Origin: Pollenia angustigena
Lineage: Eukaryota; Arthropoda; Insecta; Diptera; Polleniidae
Direction: 5' to 3'
Length of the DNA stretch: 64,000 bases
Assembly: GCA_930367215.1 (NCBI GenBank)
Contig: OV884058.1
Location: 167,692,478 to 167,756,477 of the forward strand
Both the position numbers and the translations under genes were made by a program. Below the pieces are notes generated by a model. The model was not told the DNA's origin. It saw nothing but the letters and a program-made list of their open reading frames with translations, and did no database searches. Shown here one piece after another: positions 44,923 to 56,166 of this stretch. How positions within the stretch are numbered: position 1 is the stretch's first letter; each line of letters opens with the position of its first letter.

Positions 44923-45765
44923 AGGATGTGAGAAAAAGTGTTTCTGTAACAATATTTTGCGAAAAGTTTCTTACAAGAACTGTCACTCATATTTTGTTTA
45001 GGTGTTAAAGAAGTATTAAATGTTCAAGATAAGCCAAGTCGGTCCATTACTTTCCCTCGAAATTTTGCTTTTTCCGATACATTTTTCAGGGAAGAGGCAA
45101 ACAATTTCGAGAACAATTTCCACAATAGGGATAAATATAAAAATTTAAGCTGTCTTGTTTCTAAAGATACCTTTTTTTCTAATAAACAAGCATATAAAAA
45201 TATTTAAAATTATCTTATTTCGAAGACTAATGGGCTTATAGTGTAAAACGCAATGCAAAGCCAACAGTTTCATTGAAAGCAAAAACAAAATCAAAAATAT
45301 TTTATAAATTTGTTGTTACTTTCTACAGAAATTCATATTGTTTTTTTTTTTCAATTTTCAACGCCACAAAGTGTTTACAATTTAAAAATTCAATATGAAT
45401 TTATAGAAAGTAACAACTAAATTATAAAATATTTTGGATTTTGTTTTTGCTTTCGTCACTTTTTTAGAAAAAATCATCAAATCGTCACTTTGCTAATTTT
45501 GGAACAAAAAATCGTCAAAATTACGATAACTCGTCAAATCTGGCAGCCCTATATTTATTTCTTTTGTTGACGTTTTGCTTTTATTTGACACTTAATTACT
45601 GGAAATATTCCAGTCAAAACATAATCTGTGTTGTCTGTTTTCGCATTCAAATACAGAAACCCTTTTTTCTCACAAATCGAGAAACGATGGAAGTTTTTGT
45701 TTCACACTTCATGTTAGAAATTTTACGATGCGGGAAATACAGAAACGAGCTACAGATCTACAATA
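44923..45765 (-). mobile_element. Partial second copy of the 7315-8942 element
   Basis: Opposite orientation to 7315-8942. Shares GATGTGAGAAAAAGTGTTTC, TCGTCAAATCTGGCAGCCCT, CTTTTATTTGACACTTAATTA and the tip TTTTACGATGCGGGAAATAC AGAAACGAGCTAC. The ORF at 45564 mirrors the minus frame at 7505-7302; both have diverged without known motif. Confidence 0.65.
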
Positions 45766-45775
45766 AAAAACAAGT

Positions 45776-46060
45776 ATGAAAGTATTGTCGGTTAAACCCG
45801 ACTTTATGATACCCTACACCACATTAGAACCTTCATACCAAATTTTATCAAATAATCTCTAAATTGAGACCTGTACTTTACGCACAAGGTTTACATGGAC
45901 AGCCAGCCAGCCGGACAAACATCGTTAAATCGACTCAGAAAGTGATTCTGAGTTAATTGGTATACGTAAAGGTGGGCTAAGGATCAATATTTTAAGGTGT
46001 TACAGACATCAGCACAAACGCATAGTATCCTCACCACTATTGTGGTAAAAATATAAACTG
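45776..46060 (-). repeat. ATACCCTACACCACA-family repeat, minus strand
   Basis: Starts CAAGTATGAAAGTATTGTCG, CCCGACTTTATGATACCCTA CACCAC and runs through GACCTGTACTTTACGCACAA, GCCAGCCAGCCGG, CGACTCAGAAAGTGATTCTG to CCACTATTGTGGTAAAAATA: the inverse order of 16388-16930. Confidence 0.65.
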
Positions 46061-46109
46061 GGAATTATTTCCTTCCGAAGGTTACTTTATATTATATTCA
46101 ACATTTTTT

Positions 46110-46199
46110 TATTTTTGAATTTATTCTATGAGCTAAATTTCAGTTATGTATTTTATAAAGCTTTTAAGTAGCTCATAGAATAAATTCGAAAAATAAAAG
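46110..46199. repeat. Hairpin, ~28 bp arms
   Basis: TTTTGAATTTATTCTATGAGCT at left and its inverse AGCTCATAGAATAAATTCGAAAA at right, one inserted base, loop about 30 bases. Confidence 0.65.
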
Positions 46200-46244
46200 A
46201 ATTATGGTAAAAATATTTACCTAATTGATAAAATCGAATTAACG

Positions 46245-46777
46245 GTTACTTAATGATTAATGTAACCTTTTTCTCAAATTATTTTTAACGATGTTTACTT
46301 GGCTAAACACCCTCTCTACTTCAGCATTAGACCATGGAAGTGAGAGCAACTTTATAGTCAATTCTGAAATTTCTTAAACAATTTTAAACAATTTTGTTAC
46401 CGCCTGCATCCCTTTATTAAAATACTTGCAACCAGAAAGAAACAGCGATGTTTGTGTTGATCCATTTTATAAATTTAATAGTGGAATACTGTTCCTTTAT
46501 TTTGAAAGATGTTTCAGCGTCATAGTTTATAGCGATTTTCAACATTTGCAAAAGTTGTGATTTAAATTAAAGGCGTTTTAATTGTTTAAAATGTTTATTT
46601 TACTTTTATAAATTTTTATAATAAAATAAAAATTATTCTTTTAAAAGAAAAATGGCAAAAAAATTTTATGGCTAAACAAGTTCAAAAATGGCTAAAATAA
46701 AATGTCTAATGGCTAAACTAATTTTTTAATGGCCAAACAGGGTAAAAAATGGCTAAATGGCTAAATTGGCAACACTG
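46245..46777 (-). mobile_element. hAT element remnant, minus strand
   Basis: Right tip reads, on the minus strand, CAGTGTTGCCAATTTAGCC (from 46777), the hAT-type CAGTG end, followed by five or more copies of TTAGCCATT (46655-46775). 46257-46373 encodes the end of a hAT transposase. The opposite tip is not identified. Confidence 0.6.
46257..46373 (-). pseudogene. hAT transposase C-terminal fragment
   Basis: Frame from 46373 to TAA at 46259-46257 reads ISELTIKLLSLPWSNAEVER then VFSQVNIVKNNLRKRL. The (N/T)AEVERVFS..N..K..LR..L signature is the hAT dimerisation (Dimer_Tnp_hAT) region, whose Glu is a catalytic candidate in this family. Upstream an in-frame TAA and loss of recognisable sequence show decay. 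Confidence 0.7.
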
Positions 46778-46897
46778 ACATACACTTCCATATAAATAAA
46801 TATATTTCGAAAAACTTGTGTTAACATTTTTTAAGGAAATAATTTTTAACATTAACTATCAAATTTTATTGTTATTTTTTTAGCATATCCCTAGAGG

Positions 46898-47340
46898 AAA
46901 GCGAACTAATACCAAAGTAGTCCCGTGATAGGTCTTTGTTGTTAGAGGCCGGTTCTAGTTCTAACACGTTCCAACACTTTATATAAATCGGACCTATCAC
47001 TTTTACGTAGGGTTGTCATTGCAGAGGGTCAATTGACACCTAACAGACACCATTTGACAAGTCACACGTCTATTCTCAATGAACGTGTTTGGTGTTAGTT
47101 ACTGCAATGTAGTATTATTTCCATAAAAAAAGTCTGAGAACTAAATTTAGGAACCAAATTTTAGAAAATCCCAAAAATGTGTCACACTACCAGTGAAGAC
47201 TGTACTGTAATTCATTACTTTTTTGTTATTCATATACAAGTTTAATAATTGATTCTCCGTTCACTGTTCATGAGTTCTTTCTTTTTGTACTTGTTCTATA
47301 TTTTCTGTTGGAACAATTGACCGACTTTCCCGCAGGGTTG
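46898..47340. repeat. Single arm of the 63032 foldback family
   Basis: CCCTAGAGGAAAGCGAACTA, CCAAAGTAGTCCCGTGATAG GTCTTTG, GTCAATTGACACC, CATTTGACAAGTCACA, GAAGACTGTACTGTAATTC, TTGTACTTGTTCTAT and TTCCCGCAGGGTTGTT match 63022-63510 in order. The mirror arm is missing, so it is a half element. Confidence 0.7.
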
Positions 47341-48298
47341 TTATTTGCGTATAAAAAAAATGTGTAGATTCTTTAGATTTTAGAATTTAAGACGTAAGTT
47401 CCTAATGTTTTATTAAACATAAAAAAATATATTTGTGAAGTTTATTTAAAAAATATCGAGTGGGAAATGCGGGATGCCTACAAGTCAATAATTTTTTCGC
47501 ATCAAACAGGACCATTCAAAGCCAATTTTAACAAATGAATGTTGCTTAAACTTGAATTATGTTCTTATGACTACGTTATTGCTAAAATTTGTTAGGAAAT
47601 AGCCCCCGGTCTACACCAAAGATAAATGTATCAGCGTTTTGACAATAACTTCGGCTGAACAACAGTACAATAGACTCTTGCTTAATAAAATTAAAAATGG
47701 ATAATGGGTATTGGGGTTATTTTGTTGAATTGTTTATGGGTCTTAATCCAAATTTTGATATTCTAATTAGGCTAAAGTTCATCAAATTTAATTTTCATTA
47801 AATTATTTTTATGAAGAAAGGAATTTTACAACATGAAATTTGTTAACATTTATTGATAATTTTTCATTCTTGACTGCCGCTAGGCTCGAACTTTTAGGTT
47901 CATTAAACAAATACCAAAATTATTTTAAAATAAAATAAATAAAATAAAAAAAATTTACAAATTTAATTTTCTCTGTGAATTTGCTATGACAATTTCTATA
48001 AAATGTCGTTTTAATACACGGGCAACAACAGCTTTATTGTGGGGAAAAAAATTATAATTATCATACATTTTCTTTATTATTATATTGATTAATACAATGA
48101 AACTACTCTAGTGCCCTGTATTTGAAGTTTATAAAAGAATGATATGAAAAAGTCAAATAAAATATATTTTTTCTTTTTATTGTTATAATTAGGCCAACCA
48201 AAAAAAAGCAAATGCTTATTATTTTGGTTTACAAGATGATGATGATGATTTTGATTTTAATTTATATTGTCACTTTAAGATAATTTTAAATAGTTTCA
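47341..48298. other. Mostly unassigned; SINE-family relative at 47750-47905
   Basis: 47755-47905 (TAATTAGGCTAAAGTTCATC, AATTTTACAACATGAAATT, then AGGCTCGAAC) matches the order of 27990-28110. 48235-48250 is a (GAT)n tract. No gene. Confidence 0.4.
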
Positions 48299-48300
48299 TA

Positions 48301-49708
48301 CACAGAAAAAATTATTGGCAGTTGTTTTTTCAATTAATAGTGATTTTTGAATTTTAAAATAAATTTGATTACGTTCAATTAAAATTTTACTTGATTTTGA
48401 GCTTAATTTTAATTATAAGTTTAATTGAATCAATCAACTCGGTTGTTTGAATTGAACACTTGATTGCTTTCTCCTTGTTGCTTTCCTCCCTCATCAACAG
48501 TTTGCGAAAAATGTTACAAGTGCAACCAAAATCTTTATAAATTTATTGTCTTTGCCCTTACATGTACATACACACATGTTTATGTCATCATAAAGAACAG
48601 CGGCGCGTGCAAAAAAAATACTATCAACAAGTAAAAAATGAACTGAGATTTGTTATAGACGAGTTACAATTATGACCACCACCAATGTCAATAATAAGCC
48701 TACATACATATGTATATTATGCGTAAAATAAAAAATTGCCTTGTGGCTGACCACATTGTTGACGGTGGTTATGCTCGCAATCGAAATTTTGTGTTTATTT
48801 TCTTTGTTTGTTAATTCTTGAATTATTTTTGGCGTCATTTCATGTTGTACGTTGAAAGTGAATAGGTGAAAAAAGTACAGCCAAATTACACAACAAAAAC
48901 AGTTTTTTGTTTTCAATCTTGAATACCCCGAAGAATCAGAGTTATTCTACAATTTTATACAAAGTTGTATGTATGAAATTCCTCTGTCAAAAAATATCTT
49001 CCAAAATTTGTACAATTAAGCATGAGCTATTACACTTATGGCGATTTCTTTTCTGAGAAATATGTTGCATAAATGTTACATGCTCTATCTCTTTTGTGTA
49101 GAGCATGTAACATTTATGCAACATATTTCTCAGAAAAGAAATCGCCATTAAACAAATAGAACAAGTTATTTTTAAACCATATTTAAATAAAACATATACA
49201 TATTTTAAATATTATTATTTGGCTTCATTTAACCATCAATTGAATTGATTTAACAAACTTATTCAATTAACAATTTGTTTAATTGAATAAATTGCGTTAT
49301 TGAATTAAGAGTGTATTTCAAATACACTGTTTAATTTATTCAATTAAAAATTTAATCGATTTAATGCAAAAATTCAATCACTGTTTTAATCAATACAATT
49401 ATTAAAATAATTAATTTTCTGTATTTTAATTAATTACGTTAGTAATTCATTCAATTAAAATATTGATTTTTTTCTTAATTAATTTGTTAATTCATTCAAT
49501 TAAAATATTGTTTAATATTAATAATTTTTTCAATTATTTTTGTAATTAAAATGTAAAAACTTTTTAATTGGAAAAAAATCCTTGTTTTGCAATTTTTGCA
49601 AAATTGAGTAATTGGTATAATCATTTCGGTGATAGGTGCAAAATTAAACAATTTTTTGCTTGTTTCAATTATTTTGGTGATCAAAACCGTTTTTTACTTT
49701 TTTCTGTG
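48301..49708. mobile_element. CACAGAAAAA-tip element, copy 2, TA-flanked
   Basis: CACAGAAAAAATTATTGGCA to TTTTTTCTGTG, flanked by TA on both sides (48299-48300, 49709-49710). Sister of 9325-11574. It carries one insertion of its own, the 109 bp MITE at 49039-49147, which is absent from copy 1. No intact ORF. Confidence 0.8.
49039..49147. repeat. Perfect-stem MITE, 109 bp, TTA target duplication
   Basis: TGGCGATTTCTTTTCTGAGA ... arms of 48 bases are exact inverses around a 13-base loop (ATCTCTTTTGTGT). Flanked by TTA on both sides; copy 1 at 10458-10462 shows the empty site with a single TTA (TACAATTAAACAAAT). A 3-bp TTA duplication is typical of PIF/Harbinger, an inference here. Confidence 0.92.
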
Positions 49709-49919
49709 TACAAAACGAAAAACTTATTTATTAAATTTTCGCAAAAATAGTTTTATTTTTTTTTATGTGCAACTTTTTTTTTATAAATACTGAAAAAATC
49801 AACCATTTTAGTGCTGTAACAGTTCTGGTTAAAAAAAACAACCGTTCAACGTTATGGTAATATTTGGTGCTTCCCTTGAGCAATATCATCCTAACAACCT
49901 TTATTATCTCTGTATGTTA

Positions 49920-50190
49920 TTATACACACACACACCACAAGAGAGGAGAGGGTATTATGCATTTGTGCTGATGTGTACTTACGTGTCCATTTAAATATGG
50001 AAGGTATGCAGTTTTTAAAAAATAGGACCACGAGGGCAGATAGGGGGCAGTTTCTGTCTATCAGAAACTATTAAGCCGATTTTAATGAAATTTAAAACGT
50101 AAAGTGATACACTCTCCAAATTTGTTTTTAAATACTGTGGTGTTGGGTATCATATGGTCGGGCTTGACATACTATACTTTCTTACTTGCA
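49920..50190 (+). repeat. ATACCCACACCACA-family repeat
   Basis: ACACCACAAGAG...GGGTATTATGCATTTGTGCT then GATGTGT, AAAAATAGGACCACGAGGGC, AAATACTGTGGTGTTGGGTA and TCGGGCTTGACATACTATAC, colinear with 16388-16930 but internally shorter. Confidence 0.65.
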
Positions 50191-50407
50191 TTTTATGTTT
50201 CTTTGTTTTAGCGATACTGTGACATACTTTTTATAGTATTGTCTATAATTTCTATGTGTTTAAATTTTTAGTAGTACGCCTTTTTAACAACGTATTTTAT
50301 AATTTGCTTGTTTTAGTTTCTTTTCTAACGATCAAATTCCTCAGTTACACAGTCACTTCATACAATAATACACTTTCTGTAACGTCTTTTAACCATCATA
50401 CTTTGTA

Positions 50408-51400
50408 ACGTCTTATTAAACCCTTCACCACAGGTGGTGAATAGGTTATATATAAGTTTGTCATTCCGTTTGTCATTCACCCCATAAAGTATATATATTC
50501 TGGGTCCTTATGAGGAGCGAAGTTGATTTAACAATGTCGGTCTGTCCGTCTGTCCGTTGAAATGAGTTTTCCGAAGACCCCATATATGATGGGGGCCAGG
50601 TTATTATACATTTATGTCACGCATGGTCCGGAATTGTTTGCTATTGAAATTCAGCAAGATCGCTCTACAAATGGCTGAGATATGAGTAAAAAACCACGAC
50701 TGCCTCAATTTTTTTCCTTTAAAGGTCCAATTAGACGTGGCATTACCATACCAACACTGTATGACAAAATCGACATAAACATACCATACAAACCAATTAA
50801 ATTTTGGTTTCTACGGTCACACAGTGGCTATGGTAATACAGTGTTGGTAATGTGTTTTTTTTTGTTGTTTTTTTATACCCTTCACTACAAGTGGTGGATT
50901 TTATTTGTACGGTGTTTAGTTTTACGCATACAGATACACATTAATGCATGTATATGATATGCCGCTCGAATAAAGAAACAAGCTCCTAGACTCAATATAT
51001 TTTAATTTAACGCTTCTTCAGTAAAAGCATTTGTAGCCGAGTTGTTAAGTTTCTCCTGATACTGATGATATTGCCAGTTCGAATCCCAAAAATAATTTTT
51101 TTCATTTTTTTTTATTTAATTTTTTTATGTTTTAAAAAACGATTTTAAGATTATAAAACGAATTTCAAACATCAACTTTCGCAAAAGAGGAAACGGGTTT
51201 AGGTACAAGTATAAATTTTTTGCTTATTTATATTTTTCGGCATGACGAAATGAAAAGTTGGCGTGGCTCAATTAATATTTAGTTATACCTATCTAAAGAA
51301 CGTTATTTATGTTTATAACTTTTTGTTCTTATCTTATCATGGTGAAGGGTATATAAGATTCGGCATAGCCGAATATAGGACTCTTACTTGTTTCTTTTTA
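50408..51400 (+). repeat. Dispersed fly repeat (CCCTTCACCA / CGGC..GCCG ends)
   Basis: Starts AAACCCTTCACCACAGGTGG and ends CATGGTGAAGGGTATATAAG ATTCGGCATAGCCGAATATA. Contains GTCGGTCTGTCCGTCTGTCC and CCTTATGAGGAGCGAAG (relative at 24400). A second CCCTTCACTACAAGTGGTGG at 50877 suggests a nested or duplicated copy. 50742-50852 has ACCAACACTGTAT / ATACAGTGTTGGT inverted ends, a possible tiny MITE. The frame 50682-50957 spans these junctions and is not a gene. Confidence 0.55.
51029..51092 (+). repeat. tRNA-like SINE head or tRNA pseudogene
   Basis: A box GTAGCCGAGTTGTTAAG resembles tRNA-Ser/Leu; B box CCAGTTCGAATCCC follows 43 bases later. Acceptor strands do not pair and the downstream part is an A/T-rich tail, so not a functional tRNA. 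Confidence 0.5.
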
Positions 51401-51455
51401 AATATAGTTTTTGTATAAAGTAAAGTCTGTTAGTTCCCCTTCTCTATGTTTTTGG

Positions 51456-54101
51456 CTGGCGCGGATTCAGGGGGGGGGGGGGGGGGAATAAGGAAATTTC
51501 CCCCCCGTAAATTATAAAAATATGTTTTGTTAATTTCGATAATACAAGAATTCCCATTATAATATTTTTTTTAATGTACAAAATTTTTGGAAATCCCAGC
51601 AAGGTTTTTTTTTATGGAATCTCTAACGAAATTTTCAATAAGTATTTTTTATTTTTTTTTATTGAATCTCTAACGATTTTCAATAAGTATCCACATCTTA
51701 ATCCTAATAGTTATTTATTAGATATTTCCAAAGAAACATTTAGTTTACCGCATTCAATTACTTATTACTCTACATTCAATCCCAGCAGGTGTCATCTATA
51801 TTCAAAGACTAAACGTTTGACTTAATAATGCGTGCGGCAAAATTATTTAAAAGCCTTAGTATTTGCAATATTTATGTATATATTTATGTGTTATATGAAT
51901 CAAAATTCTATTCGATAATTTTTGACGAAAGCACTGATTTGTCGGGGAAAAGCCAGATTTCCTTATCTTTGAGACATTTCAACATACAACAAAAAGTTTT
52001 TAGGGAAGAATTTATTGGCTTTGTTGTAAACGCATTTGAAGAGGCTTCAAAAGATATTGATGACGTTGATGTGTCAATTGATGCGAAGGCACTATCATCA
52101 ATAGTTCTTAAAACTTTGACAAATTTTGGTCTTGACCTAAAATATTGTGTAGGAGATGGAACAGATGGGTGTCCTCTGATGTCAGCGGAAAATGGAGCTG
52201 TTCAAAATTTCCCATAAATCGAACAACTCAATTTCTAAAAGCAATAAAGTGCCATTAATACAAAAAGTTTTATCATTTGTTAAAGAAACGACAAAATTTT
52301 TTAAATATAATCATCCCAAGCGAAAAACAGTTTTAGCAAAGTATTTGGGAGCCAAACTCTTTTCATTATGCGTCTTTGCAACAAGTGTACATCATATAGT
52401 AGAACCTTTGGAAAAAATATCTGAGTGGAAAGGAAGTAGTATCTCTACCTTTATATTAAGGAGCTCACTTATTACTCTTAAATTTATTTGCGGAATATAC
52501 ATTTAAGTGTGATACCTATTGTAACACAGCCACTTAGTATCAGTTTACAAAAGCAAGATATAAAAAAGGATCAAGCCTTATCAAAATTTTTATCATGTGC
52601 CTTGAAGAAAAAAGAAATAAAGCCGAAGAACAATTTAAAGCGATTTTTGAAAAAGTTAAAGTTATTTGTGTCGAGGTTCCAATCGAAAAGACAAAATTTG
52701 AACGAAATAATCACTTCCAAAATGTTGAAGATTACTACCGAGTTGTAGGTTACATTCCTTTAATTGAATTTATTTTAGAAGATCACAAAACATCTTTCCC
52801 AATAGATATCCTAAATGTATTGAACATACCTAAACTTCAACCTCAAAGTGTAATCAAGTCATATGAACAATTCCTGCGTAACGAACGCTACACTCGCTCG
52901 TGTTTTCCATTTTTTTGGCCTTTCAAAAGAGATAGCTTCAATTTATATATAGTATTTAGTGACATTATTATGTACTTACGAATGGCATATATCATAATTT
53001 CTTAGCAAGCATTTGTTGCGAAATCATTAATCACAAAGTTTTGTTACGCACGCCAGCAACTTTAAAAGTTGAAGGGTGTTTTCCTAATTTTTTGCGAATT
53101 TTGCATCATAAGGTATACAAAGTCTTATTCCTAAAAGAAAGATGAATATAAGAGAACTCTAATAATGTTGTAATTTTTTGATAAAATCCGTGAACCCTTT
53201 GTGACGCACGCCTTACAACGCACGCTACAGTTTTTTTAGTACTACATAATAAACCCAATTTTATTTATTTTAACAAAACAAATTATATATATATAAACTA
53301 ATTTTGTGATCATTAATGAATGTATGAATGAAATTTATATTGCGATGAGTCTGCTGGCTGTAAGTGCTATTTTAAGCTCAAAAAGCACATAAAATAATGT
53401 TAAATTCATGTGTAACATCAAGAGATCAGGGAAGGGGTTATATTTGGTAAAAATTATTATATTAATGATCGTCGAAATACATATTTTTAAATATAAAAAT
53501 TAAATTATACATCTAAAAAAAATTAATATGAAAAATTTTTGGTTTGTGGACTGTTTTTGAGATTTGCCCATATACCATTTATTTTAAAACCACAACTAGC
53601 TGATGAGCTGATTATATTTGATAAACGAGATAAACACATTTTAACTTGAGCCTGAACTGTTGCATTGGCAACAAACATGGAAAAAATCTGAAAATCTATC
53701 AGATAACACTGTAGATGCTTTAATAAACTGTGATGAAGACATCTTCCCAAATCTAAGAAAAATATTTCAAATTTTGGTGTCAATGCTCGTCAGTAATGCT
53801 ACAAGCGAGAGGTCATTTCCTACCCTTCGTCGAATAAAAACATGGCTCAGATCAACAATGACCGAAGATAGACTGTACTATCTCAATTTGCCTCACAAGG
53901 AAATCACAATTTACTTATTTAAAAAGATTAATTTATTTTAATTTATATTGAACCGATCTTATATTTTATTTAACCCTATTGTTTTTTTTATATAATATAC
54001 ATACATATATTGTTTTTAATAAACTTTTAAAAACAAATTTTTTACTTTTTTGTATCATACAAAATTTCCCCCCCGTAAGACTCGAGCTGGATCCGCGCCT
54101 G
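51456..54101 (+). mobile_element. hAT transposon, decayed, perfect 8-bp TSD
   Basis: 2,646 bp. GTTTTTGG flanks it exactly (51448-51455 and 54102-54109). Tips CTGGCGCGGATTCAG and, reversed, CAGGCGCGGATCCAG match at 13 of 15; a further GAAATTTCCCCCCCGTAA block is shared near both ends. A 17-base poly-G lies at 51470-51486. Encodes relics of a ZMYM1-like hAT transposase. Confidence 0.92.
51828..53941 (+). pseudogene. hAT transposase (ZMYM1/BED-type), multiply broken
   Basis: Fragments in order: FYSIIFDESTDLSGKSQISL (first catalytic Asp region), LTNFGLDLKYCVGDGTDGCP (second Asp), then a frameshift at about 52200 into SISKSNKVPLIQKVLSFVKE and LAKYLGAKLFSLC, loss of the expected C-x-TRW segment, SVHHIVEPLEKISEWK, more shifts through KKDQALSKFLSCAL, AEEQFKAIFEKVKVICVEV and YIPLIEFILEDHKTSFPIDI, a 650-base unrecognisable stretch, and finally 53660-53941 with NLRKIFQILVSMLVSNATSE then RSFPTLRRIKTWLRSTMTED (dimerisation region, last Glu). 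At least four lesions; cannot encode an active protein. Confidence 0.88.
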
Positions 54102-54139
54102 GTTTTTGGTATAGTAATTTAGCTGTTAAGCATTTCTCT

Positions 54140-54566
54140 GTATATATTGGAATGAAAGTGATATTTTTAATTTCTGCAAATTTTGAGTTTTTACACGAAG
54201 TTGTAACAAAATTGGAAAAAAAATATCTTTCATTGGTTTTCCAAGTAAATATAGTTATGGACACCGTAAAAAAAATGTCCGGTGTTTCCTGGGGATATAA
54301 GAGACAAAGTTAATAAAAAATTTAAATTAGTTTCATTAAAAAATGAAGGATTTGCGGTACTAAAAGATATTGGGGATATTTTGGGAGGCAAGCGGAATTG
54401 TGTGTCCAATCGTATAAAATATACTTCAGAGCAAATACTCAATTTGTACAAGAACTTGCTGACTCCAAATAGACATAGTTTTCTTTTCAAAAATTTATTG
54501 CATCAACTTATCATTTACTGTATTTACAATAAATTTAGATTGCTTTTTATTAAGTTTAATAGCTGA
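54140..54566 (+). pseudogene. Possible second hAT-like fragment, frameshifted
   Basis: Frame to 54313 reads SANFEFLHEVVTKLEKKYLS then NIVMDTVKKMSGV; the next frame from about 54285 continues PGDIRDKVNKKFKLVSLKNE and GDILGGKRNCVSNRI. The overlap suggests one base lost in a once continuous protein. Composition and spacing (F..V...L......QV.IV..V..M) recall central hAT transposase helices, but I do not firmly recognise it. It lies outside the 51456-54101 element. Confidence 0.4.
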
Positions 54567-55564
54567 TTTTCATGTTTTAAACGCTTTTCTTTTTTAACAG
54601 CTTAAGACTGTTTTTTTAGTGTTTTTTTTGGTTGCCCTAGTTATAATTAACAACATTATTGTAAATTAAATGAATTTATTTTTCTCTTTCTAGAAACAAA
54701 CACAAAATACATTGAGCTTAGCAAAAATTTTATTACACTTACTACAAAGTATTAAATTACTAAGTAAATATTTAAGCAAGTGAACCAAAACAATAACATT
54801 TTAATCCTTTAATGAACTAAGTACATAAATTTCGCCCACTCCACTTCCATATGGCAAACAACAACTGCTTTTAAGTACATAAGAGTGTATGGAAACATCC
54901 GTCGGTAATGGAATGGAAAAAATTCGATGCTTCACAAATTTTAATAGGAAATATTATACAAAAGGCTCCCAATTCAATCTTTGTGATAATTGAGTGTGAA
55001 ATTAAGAAAACAAGGTATTTATACTTATAACCACCCACTTTCTTTTAAGAGTTTTACAGGAAATTGCATAACTATTATGGTTTCATGCATAATACTATAG
55101 AATTGCTTTCTATAGTTGTCGAACAAATATTGATACTTTTAAGAAATGTGTAAAATAAAATCACTTTTATGACTTTTTTTCTCTACATAAATGTACAAAC
55201 ATACGTTTTTAGTAAAAAAAAAAGACTTTAAAAAGTAGAAAACTGTTGAAGGCCAATATGATTTTTTTTCTCAAGAACTGAGAACATTTGAATAGTTAAA
55301 GGATTAAAAAAAAATTAAAAAAACTTTTAAATGTGTCATGTTTCTTAGTAATAAACTTTATACATTTTATAGGAGAACATTTAAAAGAATTATGTGGTCT
55401 TATGTTTCTCTTGAATAACCACATACATATGTCTTAAATTTTAATATTTGTGTACAAAATAAAATAAAAGAAACTTTGTTAAAAATCACAAAAAAGTTAT
55501 GGGAAAATCTTATAATAACAACCTTTTTAGGTAAAAGAAACAGAAATATGAATACTAAAACTAT
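54567..55564. other. No feature seen
   Basis: About 1 kb AT-rich, T- and A-runs, no gene or clear repeat. Confidence 0.4.
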
Positions 55565-56166
55565 TGGCGATTTCTTTTCTGAGAAAAATGTTGCATTAAT
55601 GTTACATGTTCTATATTTTTGTGTTCGTTTGTACAAAAAATACAACTGTGGGAAAAATTTTAGAGTTCTTTTGTGAATATGTTGATAAAAAACGTGCAAA
55701 ACATGTTGCATGTTTTACCCTTACTTTTACTTAAGGTGTTCATACTGCCCTGTCTTACAATTTTGGTACTTACTACTTTGTTTGTACAACCAATGTTTTA
55801 TTTTGTTTGTCATAATTCATACAGCTCATAATTTTGTAAAAAAATTATTTTAAAACAAAATATAAATATATTAACACATTAAAATAAAAAAAAGTCTATT
55901 TATATGGTAATCATTTAAATTGTTTTAAGCCATTAGTGATGTCAATATTTGTTTCCAAGCCATAATTGCGTGCAGAAACCGCTTAAATAGCTTTAAAAAT
56001 CGCTCGTGAAGTACATTAATGATGAAAGTGTAATAGTTGTAAATAAAAGCAGCTAATTGTGTTCTATTGAAATTGCACAACATGTAACACTTCCAGTGAT
56101 TATAGGTAACATTAGAAAATGTTACATGTACATACTGTAACATATTTTTTTCAGAAAAGATCGCCA
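55565..56166. mobile_element. Longer relative (602 bp) of the 109 bp MITE
   Basis: Left TGGCGATTTCTTTTCTGAGA then ATGTTGCATTAATGTTACAT; right reversed TGGCGATCTTTTCTGAAAAA then TGTTACAGTATGTACATGT. TAT flanks both ends. Interior has no transposase; the 120-codon minus frame (56287-55925) crosses the element's edge and is not a gene. Confidence 0.75.

Noticed and set aside
50682..50957. 91-codon ORF with membrane-like C-terminus
   Set aside because: Spans junctions between a dispersed repeat, a tiny inverted repeat and a T-rich tract; hydrophobic run is poly-T derived.
51029..51092. Functional tRNA-Ser/Leu gene
   Set aside because: A and B boxes present but no acceptor pairing and no proper anticodon arm.
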